Shown here piece by piece: positions 37,826-51,015 of a DNA stretch of 64,000 bases. A program made the position numbers and the translations under genes. Every line of letters begins with the position of its first letter. Position 1 is the stretch's first letter. Below the pieces are notes generated by a model, which saw only the letters and a program-made list of their open reading frames with translations, was not told the DNA's origin and did not search any database. The DNA lies in assembly GCA_900473805.1 (NCBI GenBank), contig UCMS01000006.1:605736-669735 (forward strand), in the 5' to 3' direction. The DNA is from Hyphomicrobiales bacterium (lineage in GTDB: Bacteria > Pseudomonadota > Alphaproteobacteria > Rhizobiales > Rhizobiaceae).

Positions 37826-39280
37826 TCAGCGCGGCAGCACGCTTTCGCCCATCAGCGCCTCGTCGATGGCGCGGGCGGCCTGGCGTCCCTCGCGGATCGC
37901 CCAGACGACCAGCGACTGGCCGCGACGGGCGTCGCCGGCGACCCAGAGCTTGTCGACCGACGAGCGGTAGTCCTTGTCATTGGCAACGACATTGGTCGAG
38001 CCGCGGCGGTCGGTGTTGAGCTCGAGCTTGCCGTTCAGTTCCTTCAGCACGCTATCGGTGAACGGGCCGGAGAAGCCGATGGCGATGAAGGCGAGATCGG
38101 CCTTGATGATGAACTCGGTGCCGGCGATCGGCTTGCGGCGCTCATCGACCTGGCAGCACTTGACGCCGGTCAGCACGCCGTCTTCGCCGACGAATTCGAG
38201 CGTTGCCACCTGAAACTCGCGCACGGCACCTTCAGCCTGGGAAGACGAGGTGCGCATCTTGGTGGCCCAGAAGGGCCAGACGGCGAGCTTGTCTTCGGTC
38301 TGTGGTGGACGCGGACGGATGTCGAGCTGGGTCACCTTGACGGCGCCCTGGCGGAAGGCCGTGCCGACGCAGTCCGACGCCGTGTCGCCACCACCGACGA
38401 CGACGACATGCTTGCCGCCGGCGAGGATCGGATCGGCAGGCCAGCCATTGCTGTCGATGTTTTCGCGACCGACGCGACGGTTCTGCTGCACGAGATAGGG
38501 CATGGCATCATGCACGCCATGGAACTCGACGCCGGGAATGCCGGCCTCGCGCGGGGTCTCCGAGCCGCCGCAATAGAGCACGGCATCGTAATCTGCGCGC
38601 AACTTCGCGACGGTCACATCCACGCCGACATTGACGCCGCAATGGAAGGTGACGTTTTCGCCCTTCATCTGCTCGACGCGGCGATCGATGAAGTTCTTCT
38701 CCATCTTGAAGTCCGGAATGCCATAGCGCAGCAGCCCGCCGGGCTTGGTTTCACGCTCATAGACATGCACTTCATGGCCGGCGCGGCCGAGCTGCTGGGC
38801 CGCGGCGAGACCCGACGGACCGGAGCCGATGATCGCGACCTTCTTGCCGGTATGGATCGTTGCCGGCTGCGGCACGATGAAGCCGAGCTCATAGGCCTTG
38901 TCGGCAATCGCCTGCTCGACGGTCTTGATCGCGACCGGCGTGTCTTCGAGGTTCAGCGTGCAGGCTTCCTCGCACGGCGCCGGGCAGACGCGACCGGTGA
39001 ATTCCGGAAAATTGTTCGTCGAGTGGAGGTTGCGGATCGCCTCCTCCCACTTGTTGTTATAGACGAGGTCGTTCCAGTCCGGGATCTGGTTGTGCACCGG
39101 ACAGCCGGTCGGACCATGGCAGTAGGGAATGCCGCAATCCATGCAGCGCGCCGCCTGCTTGGTCACCTCGGCATCCGACATGGGGATGGTGAATTCGCGG
39201 AAATGGCGGATGCGGTCGGAGGCCGGCTGATACTTCGCCACCTGCCGGTCGATTTCCATGAAACCTGTAACCTTGCCCAT
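37826..39280 (-). CDS. gltD: Glutamate synthase (NADPH) small subunit
   Basis: 484 residues. It carries electrons from NADPH through FAD and two 4Fe-4S clusters to the large subunit. Cluster Cys are in C-M-D-C-G-I-P-Y-C-H and R-V-C-P-A-P-C-E-E-A-C. The FAD loop is I-I-G-S-G-P-S-G-L-A-A-A and the NADPH loop V-V-V-G-G-G-D-T-A-S-D-C. Downstream of gltB by 87 bases, with a strong hairpin between. The terminator region at 37770-37799 is an imperfect hairpin. Confidence 0.97.
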   Translation of the reverse strand: MGKVTGFMEIDRQVAKYQPASDRIRHFREFTIPMSDAEVTKQAARCMDCGIPYCHGPTGCPVHNQIPDWNDLVYNNKWEEAIRNLHSTNNFPEFTGRVCPAPCEEACTLNLEDTPVAIKTVEQAIADKAYELGFIVPQPATIHTGKKVAIIGSGPSGLAAAQQLGRAGHEVHVYERETKPGGLLRYGIPDFKMEKNFIDRRVEQMKGENVTFHCGVNVGVDVTVAKLRADYDAVLYCGGSETPREAGIPGVEFHGVHDAMPYLVQQNRRVGRENIDSNGWPADPILAGGKHVVVVGGGDTASDCVGTAFRQGAVKVTQLDIRPRPPQTEDKLAVWPFWATKMRTSSSQAEGAVREFQVATLEFVGEDGVLTGVKCCQVDERRKPIAGTEFIIKADLAFIAIGFSGPFTDSVLKELNGKLELNTDRRGSTNVVANDKDYRSSVDKLWVAGDARRGQSLVVWAIREGRQAARAIDEALMGESVLPR

Positions 39281-39331
39281 TTTAAAGTCCTGCTAATCTG
39301 AGCTTCAACTGCACGGCCGGGCCGTGGGCGG

Positions 39332-39358
39332 CGACATCCCGGCCCATCCGGGATGTCG
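39332..39358 (-). promoter_or_regulatory. Intercistronic hairpin between gltB and gltD
   Basis: CGACATCCCGG (39332-39342), loop CCCAT, CCGGGATGTCG (39348-39358): 11 perfect pairs, ten bases after the gltB stop. There is no T-run on the minus strand, so more likely mRNA protection or attenuation than termination. Confidence 0.6.
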
Positions 39359-39367
39359 AGGTGGCAA

Positions 39368-44083
<4,716 letters not shown>

Positions 44084-44226
44084 GGCCTTCCCTCCAATGG
44101 GGCCCGGCGGGACCGGGCAGGTTGATCTGGGACCTTTCACAGTTTCGGGCGCCAGACGACGGAGACCCACCCTGACCGGGTTACATCACCACCGCATGAC
44201 ACCTGAGTTCGAAGTCCCGAAACTCG

Positions 44227-44253
44227 AATTAGGTCAATCAATCTGACCTAATT
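44227..44253. promoter_or_regulatory. Perfect inverted repeat (operator candidate) between gltB and ltaE
   Basis: AATTAGGTCA (44227-44236), 7-base spacer, TGACCTAATT (44244-44253): ten perfect pairs. It lies 144 bases before gltB and 243 before ltaE in a 412-base divergent gap that otherwise shows no gene. The form suits a dimeric regulator such as an Lrp, GntR or LysR type; the identity is not determinable. Confidence 0.6.
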
Positions 44254-44495
44254 TTGAGAATTCCTATGACAGAATGTAACCTGTCTTGCAAGGGGACGCA
44301 CGGAAAATTAACCGGCCACCCGACGCTAAATTGCCATGTAGAGGCCTGGGGCGCAATTTTATTTCAAGTCAGCATCGCTGCTATTCGCCTTCTTGCGGAA
44401 TCGGTCCGTGCGACACGGTCCGACGCGGACCGGATTGATCGTGTCGCGGAAATGCCTAATCTCCCCAACACCCTCCCTGGCTCAGGAAAGACCCC

Positions 44496-45542
44496 ATGTT
44501 CTTTGCATCCGACAACTGGTCTGGCGCCCATCCCAAGATCGCCGAAAGCCTGACCCGCTTCGCCTCCGGTTATGCCGCAGCCTACGGTACCAGCGACCAC
44601 GACAAGCTGATCGAGGCGAAGTTCAACGATATGTTCGAACGGGAAGTCGCCGTCTTCTTTGTCGCGACCGGGACCGCCGCCAATTCGCTGGCACTGGCCA
44701 GCGTCGCCAAGGCCGGCGGCGTCACCTTCTGTCATTACGATGCCCATGTGAATTCCGACGAAGGCGGCGCACCCGAATTCCTGACCGGCGCCACCCGGCT
44801 CTTCCCCGTCGAAGGGGATAATGGGAAGATCGACCCCGAAGCGCTCGACATCGCCGTATCCCGCTTCGATGTGCCCTCCGTCCATCACGGTCGTCCGATG
44901 GCGATCACCGTGACGCAGGCGACAGAAGCCGGCACGGTCTATTCGCTCGACGAGCTGGATGCCATCGCCGCGATCGCCAAGGAGAAGAAGCTTCCGCTCC
45001 ACATGGATGGCGCACGCTTTGCCAACGCGCTGGTGGCGCTGAACGCCAGCCCGGCCGAAATGACCTGGAAGCGCGGGGTGGACATCCTTTCTTTCGGCGG
45101 CACGAAGAACGGCTGCTGGTGCGCGGAAGCGATCATTTTCTTCAAGCCGGAAATGGCAGAAGAAATGCCCTATATCCGCAAGCGATCGGCCCAGCTCTTT
45201 TCCAAGACCCGTTTCATATCGGCCCAGCTCGAAGCCTATCTCGAGAACGATCTGTGGCTGGAACTCGCAGCGCATTCCAACGCCATGGCCGACCGCCTGC
45301 GCGCCGGCCTGACCGCCAAGAACACCACCCGACTCGCTTGGGATACCACCGCCAACGAGGTTTTCGCCGTTGCCGACAAGGATGCGGTCGCCCGCGCCCG
45401 CGCCAAGGGCGCCATGGTCTACGACTGGCTGCCGCCCCGCGACATGCCGCATCTGCTCGGTGCCAACGAAACGCTCCTGCGTCTTGTAACGAGCTTCGCA
45501 ACCACCGAAGAAGAAGTCGATCAATTCATAGAAGTCGTCTGA
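44496..45542 (+). CDS. ltaE: Low-specificity L-threonine aldolase
   Basis: 348 residues of the PLP beta-eliminating lyase fold. It splits threonine or allo-threonine to glycine and acetaldehyde. Conserved parts are [14 protein letters not shown] (cofactor binding), [13 protein letters not shown] and the PLP lysine in S-F-G-G-T-K-N-G. The second half has the [10 protein letters not shown] segment. Length typical. Monocistronic or possibly first in a transcript entering the bufferin genes, 146 bases on. Confidence 0.93.
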   Translation: MFFASDNWSGAHPKIAESLTRFASGYAAAYGTSDHDKLIEAKFNDMFEREVAVFFVATGTAANSLALASVAKAGGVTFCHYDAHVNSDEGGAPEFLTGATRLFPVEGDNGKIDPEALDIAVSRFDVPSVHHGRPMAITVTQATEAGTVYSLDELDAIAAIAKEKKLPLHMDGARFANALVALNASPAEMTWKRGVDILSFGGTKNGCWCAEAIIFFKPEMAEEMPYIRKRSAQLFSKTRFISAQLEAYLENDLWLELAAHSNAMADRLRAGLTAKNTTRLAWDTTANEVFAVADKDAVARARAKGAMVYDWLPPRDMPHLLGANETLLRLVTSFATTEEEVDQFIEVV

Positions 45543-45688
45543 ACAGCATCGTTCTTACAAGCATATCGAACAACAAGAATACAATAATCATTGATTTTCC
45601 AATCGGTGATCCGCTCGCCATGATCTCCCTGCCGGCATCCATTCGGGCCGGTTTGGGAAACAGCTTCACGATCCGAGGAGAAGCCATC

Positions 45689-45991
45689 ATGAGCAAGACC
45701 ACCACCAATGCCGCAGCACTCGCAGCCGCCGTTACCATGGCCGTCGGTGCCGCAGCCCTCCTGTCGGGTCCCGCCGCCGCACAGGAAAAGGAAAAGTGCT
45801 TCGGCGTCGCCATGGCCGGCAAGAATGACTGCGCCGCCGGCGCCGGCACCACCTGCGCCGGGACATCCAAGGTCGATTATCAGGGCAATTCCTGGAAATA
45901 TGTCGCCAAGGGCACCTGCCTGACCATGGCGCTGCCCGACGGCCGCATGGGTTCGCTCGAAGCCCTCGATCGCGACCTCCCCAAAGCCTGA
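45689..45991 (+). CDS. bufA: Bufferin precursor peptide (DUF2282, BufA1 type)
   Basis: 100 residues from the ATG at 45689, with GAGGAG eight bases upstream. Signal peptide 1-31 ends P-A-A-A-Q. The mature part has four Cys (37, 48, 56, 77) in the family pattern K-C-F-G-V-x-x-A-G-x-N-D-C-A, T-C-A-G, then W-x-Y-V-x-x-G-T-C. DUF2282 peptides are the substrates of MNIO (DUF692) enzymes. In Caulobacter the Cys are oxidised to thiooxazole-type or similar rings, and the product binds copper in the periplasm. The tail after Cys77 (about 23 residues, acidic/basic) is extra. Followed by bufB, bufC and a DoxX gene. Confidence 0.9.
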   Translation: MSKTTTNAAALAAAVTMAVGAAALLSGPAAAQEKEKCFGVAMAGKNDCAAGAGTTCAGTSKVDYQGNSWKYVAKGTCLTMALPDGRMGSLEALDRDLPKA

Positions 45992-46001
45992 GCCTCTCCC
46001 G

Positions 46002-46035
46002 TCCCGGCCCCTGCGGCACACCGCAGCGGCCGGGA
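46002..46035 (+). promoter_or_regulatory. Strong hairpin between bufA and bufB
   Basis: TCCCGGCC-C-CTGCGG (46002-46016), loop CACA, CCGCAG-C-GGCCGGGA (46021-46035): 14 pairs with one C-C mismatch, 11 bases after the bufA stop and ending 34 bases before bufB. No T-run follows. Probably protects the bufA message and/or lets only some transcripts continue. Confidence 0.65.
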
Positions 46036-46069
46036 TGCGGCCGATCATCCGCCCGCCGAGGAACACGTG

Positions 46070-46963
46070 ATGCCGTCACAGCAATCGATCCCGACCATCA
46101 AGCCCACGCTCCCACCCCGCAGCGGCGCCGGCTTCAAGCCGCAACATGCCGATGCCATACTTTCGGATGGATTCCGCATCGGTTTTCTCGAAGTGCATGC
46201 GGAAAACTATATGGGCGCCGGCGGTCATCCACACCGGATCCTCGGCCGCGTTCGCGAGGACTTTCCGCTGTCTGTCCACGGGGTCGGCCTGTCGATCGGC
46301 AGCCCAAAGGGGCTCGACCCGGATCATTTGGCAAGACTCAAAGCCGTCGTCGAACGCTACGAGCCCGCCATGGTCTCCGAGCACCTCGCCTGGTCCACCC
46401 ATGACGATCACTTCTTCAACGACCTTCTGCCTGTACCCTACGATGAGCACACTCTGAACCGGGTTTGCGACCACATCGACCGCGTGCAGGAAGTGCTGGA
46501 ACGAAAAATCCTTCTAGAAAACCCCTCGACCTATGTCGCCTTCGAAGCCGCAACGATGAGTGAGACGGATTTCATTCGTGCCATCGCCCGACGCACGGGC
46601 TGTGGCCTGTTGCTCGACATCAACAACGTCCACGTCTCCGCCACCAATCATGGTTATTCCGCGCTGGATTATCTCGCCGACTTTCCCCTGCTCGGCGTCG
46701 AGGAAATCCACCTCGCCGGCCACGCGACGGATGAGGACGATGCCGGCCTGCCGCTGCTGATCGACAGCCATGACCGGGCGGTGGGCGATGTCGTCTGGTT
46801 GCTCTACCGCGAGGTGCTGGCCCGCACGGGACCGCTTCCGACACTCATCGAATGGGACAATGACGTGCCGGACTGGCCGATCCTCAGGCGAGAGGCGGAG
46901 CGGGCGGACGCCATTCTCGACCTCTTCGGCGAACGACGGCTCGGGCTGCGCCATGCGTCCTGA
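46070..46963 (+). CDS. bufB: Bufferin-modifying enzyme, DUF692 multinuclear nonheme iron oxidase
   Basis: 297 residues from the ATG at 46070 (GAGGA upstream; a GTG one codon earlier is possible). TIM-barrel MNIO family. Candidate metal ligands are in place: E41/H43 (F-L-E-V-H-A-E-N-Y), H70, E104/H105 (V-S-E-H-L-A-W), E150/N151, D183/N186/H188 (L-D-I-N-N-V-H-V-S), H214/H218 (I-H-L-A-G-H), D232/H234 and E261/D263. Relatives use Fe(II)/Fe(III) and O2 to modify Cys in the precursor. Ends overlapping bufC by 11 bases. Confidence 0.93.
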   Translation: MPSQQSIPTIKPTLPPRSGAGFKPQHADAILSDGFRIGFLEVHAENYMGAGGHPHRILGRVREDFPLSVHGVGLSIGSPKGLDPDHLARLKAVVERYEPAMVSEHLAWSTHDDHFFNDLLPVPYDEHTLNRVCDHIDRVQEVLERKILLENPSTYVAFEAATMSETDFIRAIARRTGCGLLLDINNVHVSATNHGYSALDYLADFPLLGVEEIHLAGHATDEDDAGLPLLIDSHDRAVGDVVWLLYREVLARTGPLPTLIEWDNDVPDWPILRREAERADAILDLFGERRLGLRHAS

Positions 46964-47735
46964 TCCCGTCACCAATGGCGACTTCGCCGCAGCGCTCGTC
47001 AATCGCGACCTTCCCGCGCCTGCCGGTCTCCACCGATCCGGCACACGGGTGGCTCGCCGCTTCGCCGTCTACCGCAACAATGTCACGATCTCGCTTGTCG
47101 ATGCGCTCGCCGCGATCTACCCGACTCTCCAGAACCTCGTCGGCGAAGACTTCTTCCGCGCCATGGCGAATGTCTATGTCCGGGACAACCTGCCGACCTC
47201 GCCACTGATGTTTACCTATGGCGCGAGCTTTCCGGCCTTTATCGAATCCTTCGGTCCAGCCCGCGACCTCCCCTTTCTCCCCAACGTGGCACGTGTCGAG
47301 CGGGCTTGGCTGGACGCGTTTCACGCAGCCGACTGCGCCCCCCTTGACCCGCTCGCCCTCGCGGACGTGGCACAGGATACCCTGCCCGAGATACGTTTCG
47401 AACCTCATCCCGGCAGCCATTTGCTCAGACTGCCCCATGCCGCTGGCACCATCGTCGGCCGCGACCGGGCCGGTCTTCCGCTTGATGGTCTGGACCCTTT
47501 CCAGCCCGAAGCCGTGCTGATCACCCGCCCTGCCTATGATGTCTCGGTGACGGTTCTGACGGCTGCGGCCTCGGCTTTCATCGGCATACTGATGGCGGGA
47601 GGCACCTTCGCAGAAGCCTGCGACGCGGCCGAAAGCGCAGATCCCGGGGCCGATATCGCCGGCCTCTTCACGCTTACACTCACGAGCGGCGCCTTCAGCG
47701 GCTTGAGACTTCCAGAGACAGGGATACCCGGATGA
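46953..47735 (+). CDS. bufC: Bufferin partner protein (DUF2063, BufC)
   Basis: 260 residues from the ATG at 46953, inside the end of bufB. The DUF2063 (putative DNA-binding, in reality MNIO partner) signature is [10 protein letters not shown], then [18 protein letters not shown] and [11 protein letters not shown]. The C-terminal half (H-P-G-S-H-L-L-R..., [11 protein letters not shown]) is the usual second domain. Family members bind the MNIO enzyme and recruit the precursor. Translation is coupled to bufB and to the DoxX gene (ATGA). Confidence 0.9.
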   Translation: MRPDPVTNGDFAAALVNRDLPAPAGLHRSGTRVARRFAVYRNNVTISLVDALAAIYPTLQNLVGEDFFRAMANVYVRDNLPTSPLMFTYGASFPAFIESFGPARDLPFLPNVARVERAWLDAFHAADCAPLDPLALADVAQDTLPEIRFEPHPGSHLLRLPHAAGTIVGRDRAGLPLDGLDPFQPEAVLITRPAYDVSVTVLTAAASAFIGILMAGGTFAEACDAAESADPGADIAGLFTLTLTSGAFSGLRLPETGIPG

Positions 47736-48298
47736 TCCACCAGCTTGCTTCCCTCAAACGCCTTTACGACAGGGTTGTCGCGCACGTTGAACGGCTTCTC
47801 GATCGTTGGTTCCTCGGCCTAGCAGCCCGCTTTGTCTTTGCCGCGGTTCTGCTTGCTTATTACTGGAATTCGGCGATGACAAAGTTCGAAGGTTTCCTCT
47901 CGATCAGTGACAGCGCCTATTACCAGATTGCGCTCCCGGCCGTAGACGCAGCCGGAGGCGATGTTTCAGCGGTTGCTCTTTTTCCGTGGGGACTGATGGT
48001 GATCTTCGGCACGTATGGCGAGACGATCCTGCCGATCCTCGTCGTCCTCGGTCTGTTCACCCGGATTGCCGCAACCGGTATGATCGGATTCATCGTCGTC
48101 CAGAGCCTCACCGACATCCTCGTGCACAAGGTCGATGCCGGCACCGTCGGCGCGCTCTTCGACCGCTTTCCCGACAGCGTCATCCTCGACCAGCGCCTGC
48201 TCTGGATCTTTCCGCTGCTCTATCTGGCGGTAAAAGGGGCGGGCATGATCTCCCTCGACAAGCTCCTCTGCACAGCCTGGACGAGACGCATGCAGTAG
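47732..48298 (+). CDS. DoxX family membrane protein of the bufferin operon
   Basis: 188 residues with about four membrane spans: F-V-F-A-A-V-L-L-A-Y-Y-W-N-S-A, then L-M-V-I-F-G-T-Y-G-E-T-I-L-P-I-L-V-V-L-G-L, M-I-G-F-I-V-V-Q-S-L and I-F-P-L-L-Y-L-A-V-K-G-A-G. DoxX proteins accompany many DUF692/DUF2063 operons; their role may be redox or quinone linked. The start overlaps the bufC stop as ATGA. It ends the operon and is convergent with hsp20. Confidence 0.88.
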   Translation: MIHQLASLKRLYDRVVAHVERLLDRWFLGLAARFVFAAVLLAYYWNSAMTKFEGFLSISDSAYYQIALPAVDAAGGDVSAVALFPWGLMVIFGTYGETILPILVVLGLFTRIAATGMIGFIVVQSLTDILVHKVDAGTVGALFDRFPDSVILDQRLLWIFPLLYLAVKGAGMISLDKLLCTAWTRRMQ

Positions 48299-48304
48299 CC
48301 CAAA

Positions 48305-48336
48305 TAAAAAGGCGGCAGGCTTTCGCCCGCCGCCTT
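48305..48336 (-). terminator. Terminator of the hsp20 gene
   Basis: AAGGCGGC-x-GGC (48309-48320), loop TTTC, GCC-x-GCCGCCTT (48325-48336). Read on the minus strand it is followed by a T-rich run. It may also slow readthrough from the DoxX gene. Confidence 0.8.
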
Positions 48337-48358
48337 CAAGATCAGCGTGCTGCTGAGC

Positions 48359-48829
48359 TCAGTTCACATGCGCTTCGATCGCCTTCGGCGCAGCACCGGC
48401 CGCTTCGGCGGCAATTGAGATGCGACGCGGCTTCATGGCCTCGGGAATGTTGCGCAGAAGGTCAATGTGCAAGAGACCGTTCTTCAGCGAAGCAGCGGTG
48501 ACTTCGACATGGTCGGCAAGCTGGAATCGCCGCTCGAAGGCGCGCTTGGCGATACCGCGATAGAGGAACTCACTCTGCTCGGCCTTCTCGTCTTCGGCCT
48601 TTTCACCCTTGACGGTCAGCACATGGGCATGCGCCTCGATCGAAAGCTCGCTTTCGTCGAAGCCGGCAACGGCCATGGTGATCCGGTAGAGGTTCTCGCC
48701 GGTGCGTTCGATGTTGTAGGGCGGATAGCTCTGGGCTTGCTCCGGCTGTCCGAGGCTGTCGAGCATCGTGAACAGGCGGTCGAAACCGACGGTAGAGCGG
48801 TAGAGGGGGGAAAAATCGACGTGACGCAT
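48359..48829 (-). CDS. Small heat-shock protein (Hsp20/alpha-crystallin)
   Basis: 156 residues of the IbpA/HspD class found in rhizobia. N-terminal region F-S-P-L-Y-R-S-T-V-G-F-D-R-L-F, then the alpha-crystallin domain from about residue 37 (Y-P-P-Y-N-I-E, V-L-T-V-K-G-E-K, Y-R-G-I-A-K-R-A-F-E-R-R-F, and L-K-N-G-L-L-H-I-D-L). It holds unfolding proteins for DnaK/ClpB. The leader carries a ROSE-like thermometer and the promoter looks RpoH-dependent, so heat control is likely at both levels. Confidence 0.94.
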   Translation of the reverse strand: MRHVDFSPLYRSTVGFDRLFTMLDSLGQPEQAQSYPPYNIERTGENLYRITMAVAGFDESELSIEAHAHVLTVKGEKAEDEKAEQSEFLYRGIAKRAFERRFQLADHVEVTAASLKNGLLHIDLLRNIPEAMKPRRISIAAEAAGAAPKAIEAHVN

Positions 48830-48925
48830 TGTGTCCTCCTGGAAGCGACGTTGGCGTTATGGGACCACCGGCATCCCGCATTGGGCGATGGCGGCAGCGA
48901 AACCGGACCCTTTCGGCGTCCGTGA
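48830..48925 (-). ncRNA. ROSE-like RNA thermometer in the hsp20 leader
   Basis: The leader folds into three hairpins in series (minus strand): CGGAC/GTCCG (48922-48904), CCG-x-CATC/GATG-x-CGG (48894-48868), and a 3' hairpin (48849-48833) in which UCGCU (48848-48844) pairs with AGGA of the Shine-Dalgarno AGGAGGA, leaving one bulged G. That U-Y-G-C-U/AGGA pairing with the bulged G is the ROSE hallmark. Ribosome access would open on heating. Confidence 0.72.
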
Positions 48926-48930
48926 CTTCG

Positions 48931-48959
48931 ATGTGGGAAATCGGTTTTGCGAATTCAAG
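48931..48959 (-). promoter_or_regulatory. RpoH-type promoter for hsp20
   Basis: On the minus strand: CTTGAA (-35, 48959-48954), 17-base spacer, CCACAT (-10, 48936-48931). This fits alphaproteobacterial sigma32 sites (CTTGAA, about 17, CCCATAT-like). Transcription would start near 48925. Confidence 0.6.
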
Positions 48960-49019
48960 ATGGATGATCGCGACAGCCGGTTGGCTTCGATGAATCCGCC
49001 ATGAACGACAGGTTCAATC

Positions 49020-49150
49020 TGGGTTCAGCCCTCCCCCGCTAAACCATTGGCATCGGTTGTCTCGAACCCGATGGACCGGAGATATCGCCCCTTCCACTCC
49101 GGTCGATTTCGCCGGGACCGCATTCTCCGTTTGCGGTTCCGGCTTTTTTC
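49020..49150 (+). ncRNA. Candidate small RNA with three stacked hairpins and terminator
   Basis: No gene lies here (the whole gap is 48830-49215). In sequence: CATCGG/CCGATG (49051-49073), GACCGGAG/CTCCGGTC (49074-49104), then a 12-bp stem with one wobble (GCCGGGACCGCA 49111-49122, TGCGGTTCCGGC 49132-49143) and six T. The nearest plus-strand gene upstream ends at 48298, so this terminator has no coding client. The 5' end is unknown; a CCTCCCCC stretch (49030-49037) could be an anti-ribosome-site seed. Alternative: an attenuator in the leader of the 49216 gene. Confidence 0.55.
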
Positions 49151-49215
49151 TTTGACCTTTCGCAGGGGTCATCCTATCCCGTGACGAGGACAACGCGCTC
49201 AAACGACAGGCAGTT

Positions 49216-50211
49216 GTGAGGATGGAAGCGAGACTTCACGCCACGCCCGGCAACCCCGTTCCCGGAAACCCGCTGGTCGGCTACTTCAAAGGCTATCGGG
49301 GCGTCAATCTGCGCTATGCGGTGTTCAAATCCACTGCCGAGACCACGCGCGGCACCATCGTTCTGTTGCACGGTCGAAACGAGACCATCGAGAAATATTT
49401 CGAAACGATCCGCGAGATGAATGCGCGCGGCTTCTGGGTCGCGACCTATGATTTTCGCGGCCAGGGCGGCTCGGACCGATTGATCAAGGATCCGCGCAAG
49501 GGTCATGTCGGCCGCTTTGATCACTATATCAAAGATCTCGAGATCTTCCTCGAACAGATCGTGCTGCCCGACACCCGCCTGCCCTTCTTCATGGTTGCCC
49601 ATTCGACCGGCGGCCTGATCGCGCTGAAGGCGGCGCCGCGCCTGGCCAACCGCATCGAGCGCATGGTGCTGACGGCCCCCTTTGTCGGCCTCGGCGGCCA
49701 GAAGACCTCACCGGAAAACATCCGTCGTTTGGCGACGCTCGCAACCTTTAGCGGCTTTGGCGGCATCTGCCTTAACAAGGACGAGCCCCGCAAGGACTTC
49801 GACGGCAACCCGCTGACCACGGATCCGCAGCGCTTCGCGCGCAACCAGCGGCTCGTCTTGGACCATCCGGAGCTTTTCCTGGGTCCGCCGACCGCCCGTT
49901 GGCTCTACGAAAGCCAAAAGGCGATTGCCGCGGTCCGCGACCCCCGCCACCTCGCCTCGATCACCGTACCGACCGTCATCGTGGCACCCGGCAACGACCC
50001 GATCGTTCCCTATCATTATCAGGAATCCCTGGCGCAGTATTTCCGTGCCGGGCAACTGGTGCCCGTTCCCGGCGCCCGCCACGAGATCCTGCAGGAGCAG
50101 GACCGCTACCGCACCCAGGCGCTGGCCGCGCTCTTTGCCTTCATTCCCGGCGGCGAACCCGAGGAAGCCGATCCCGTCGGCGAACTGACCGACAGCCGCC
50201 TCGACGCCTGA
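49216..50211 (+). CDS. Alpha/beta hydrolase, lysophospholipase-like
   Basis: 331 residues; starts at the GTG at 49216 or the ATG at 49222. No signal peptide. Serine hydrolase features are I-V-L-L-H-G-R-N-E-T, D-F-R-G-Q-G-G-S-D, the elbow V-A-H-S-T-G-G-L, acid in V-A-P-G-N-D-P and His in G-A-R-H-E-I-L. The overall pattern is PldB/monoacylglycerol lipase (Hydrolase_4). The substrate is probably an acyl glycerol or lysophospholipid; this is inference. Convergent with hisN. Confidence 0.88.
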   Translation: MRMEARLHATPGNPVPGNPLVGYFKGYRGVNLRYAVFKSTAETTRGTIVLLHGRNETIEKYFETIREMNARGFWVATYDFRGQGGSDRLIKDPRKGHVGRFDHYIKDLEIFLEQIVLPDTRLPFFMVAHSTGGLIALKAAPRLANRIERMVLTAPFVGLGGQKTSPENIRRLATLATFSGFGGICLNKDEPRKDFDGNPLTTDPQRFARNQRLVLDHPELFLGPPTARWLYESQKAIAAVRDPRHLASITVPTVIVAPGNDPIVPYHYQESLAQYFRAGQLVPVPGARHEILQEQDRYRTQALAALFAFIPGGEPEEADPVGELTDSRLDA

Positions 50212-50220
50212 CGCTGCGGC

Positions 50221-51015
50221 TCAATCGCGCTTCAGCATCTCCAGGACCTCAGCATGGACCGCTTTGGAGCCGGCCGCAATGATCGAGCCGCCCGCTTCCG
50301 GCCGCCCGCCATCCCAGGTGGTGATCACGCCGCCGGCCTGCTCGATGATCGGGATCAGCGCGCCGACGTCATAGGGCTTCAGCACCGTTTCAATGACGAG
50401 ATCGATATGGCCGGCCGCGAGCAGGCAATAGGCATAGCAGTCGACGCCGTAGCGGAAGAGCTTCGCCCGATCCTGGACCGCCTGGTAACGCGCGACCTCC
50501 CAGCCCTGGAAGAGATGCGGCGACGTGGTGAACAGGATCGCGTTTTCAAGACTGCCGCAGTCCCGCACCTGGTTCTGTCGCTCGCCGTCAGGCCCGAAAT
50601 ACCAGGACTTGTTCCCATCGGCGAAATAGCGCTCGCCGGTGAACGGCTGCTCCATCAGCCCCATCACAGAGCGTCCATGCTCCTGGAAGCCGATCAGCGT
50701 ACCCCAGACCGGAACGCCGGAGATGAAGGCCCGCGTCCCGTCAATCGGATCGATAACCCAGACCTGGTCGCTGTCCATCCGGATATTGGCATGCTCTTCA
50801 CCGAGGATGCCATGATCAGGAAATTCCGACTCGATCAACGCGCGGATCGCCGTCTCCGCCGCTTGATCGCCTTCAGTGACTGGATCGAAGCCCTGCGCCT
50901 CCTTATTGACCACCGACAAACCGGAGCGGAAGCGCGGCAAAGTCTCTGCCTTGGCGGCATCGGCGAGGCGAAAAAAGAAATCACGGGTGGGGCGCATGAA
51001 AGGGTTCCGTCGCAT
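50221..51015 (-). CDS. hisN: Inositol monophosphatase family, probable histidinol-phosphatase HisN
   Basis: 264 residues (258 if the ATG at 50997 is used). Metal-site motifs are complete: G-I-L-G-E-E-H, V-I-D-P-I-D-G-T-R-A-F and Y-D-V-G-A-L-I-P-I-I-E-Q-A-G-G. The F-I-S-G-V-P-V-W-G-T segment and the length match HisN-type enzymes, which release phosphate from histidinol-phosphate in histidine synthesis in actinobacteria and rhizobia. A broader inositol phosphatase role is possible. No other his gene is nearby. Confidence 0.83.
   Translation of the reverse strand: MRRNPFMRPTRDFFFRLADAAKAETLPRFRSGLSVVNKEAQGFDPVTEGDQAAETAIRALIESEFPDHGILGEEHANIRMDSDQVWVIDPIDGTRAFISGVPVWGTLIGFQEHGRSVMGLMEQPFTGERYFADGNKSWYFGPDGERQNQVRDCGSLENAILFTTSPHLFQGWEVARYQAVQDRAKLFRYGVDCYAYCLLAAGHIDLVIETVLKPYDVGALIPIIEQAGGVITTWDGGRPEAGGSIIAAGSKAVHAEVLEMLKRD

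Noticed and set aside
44254..44553. A 99-codon plus-strand frame in the gltB-ltaE gap
   Set aside because: It overlaps the ltaE start, has no ribosome site and no family resemblance.
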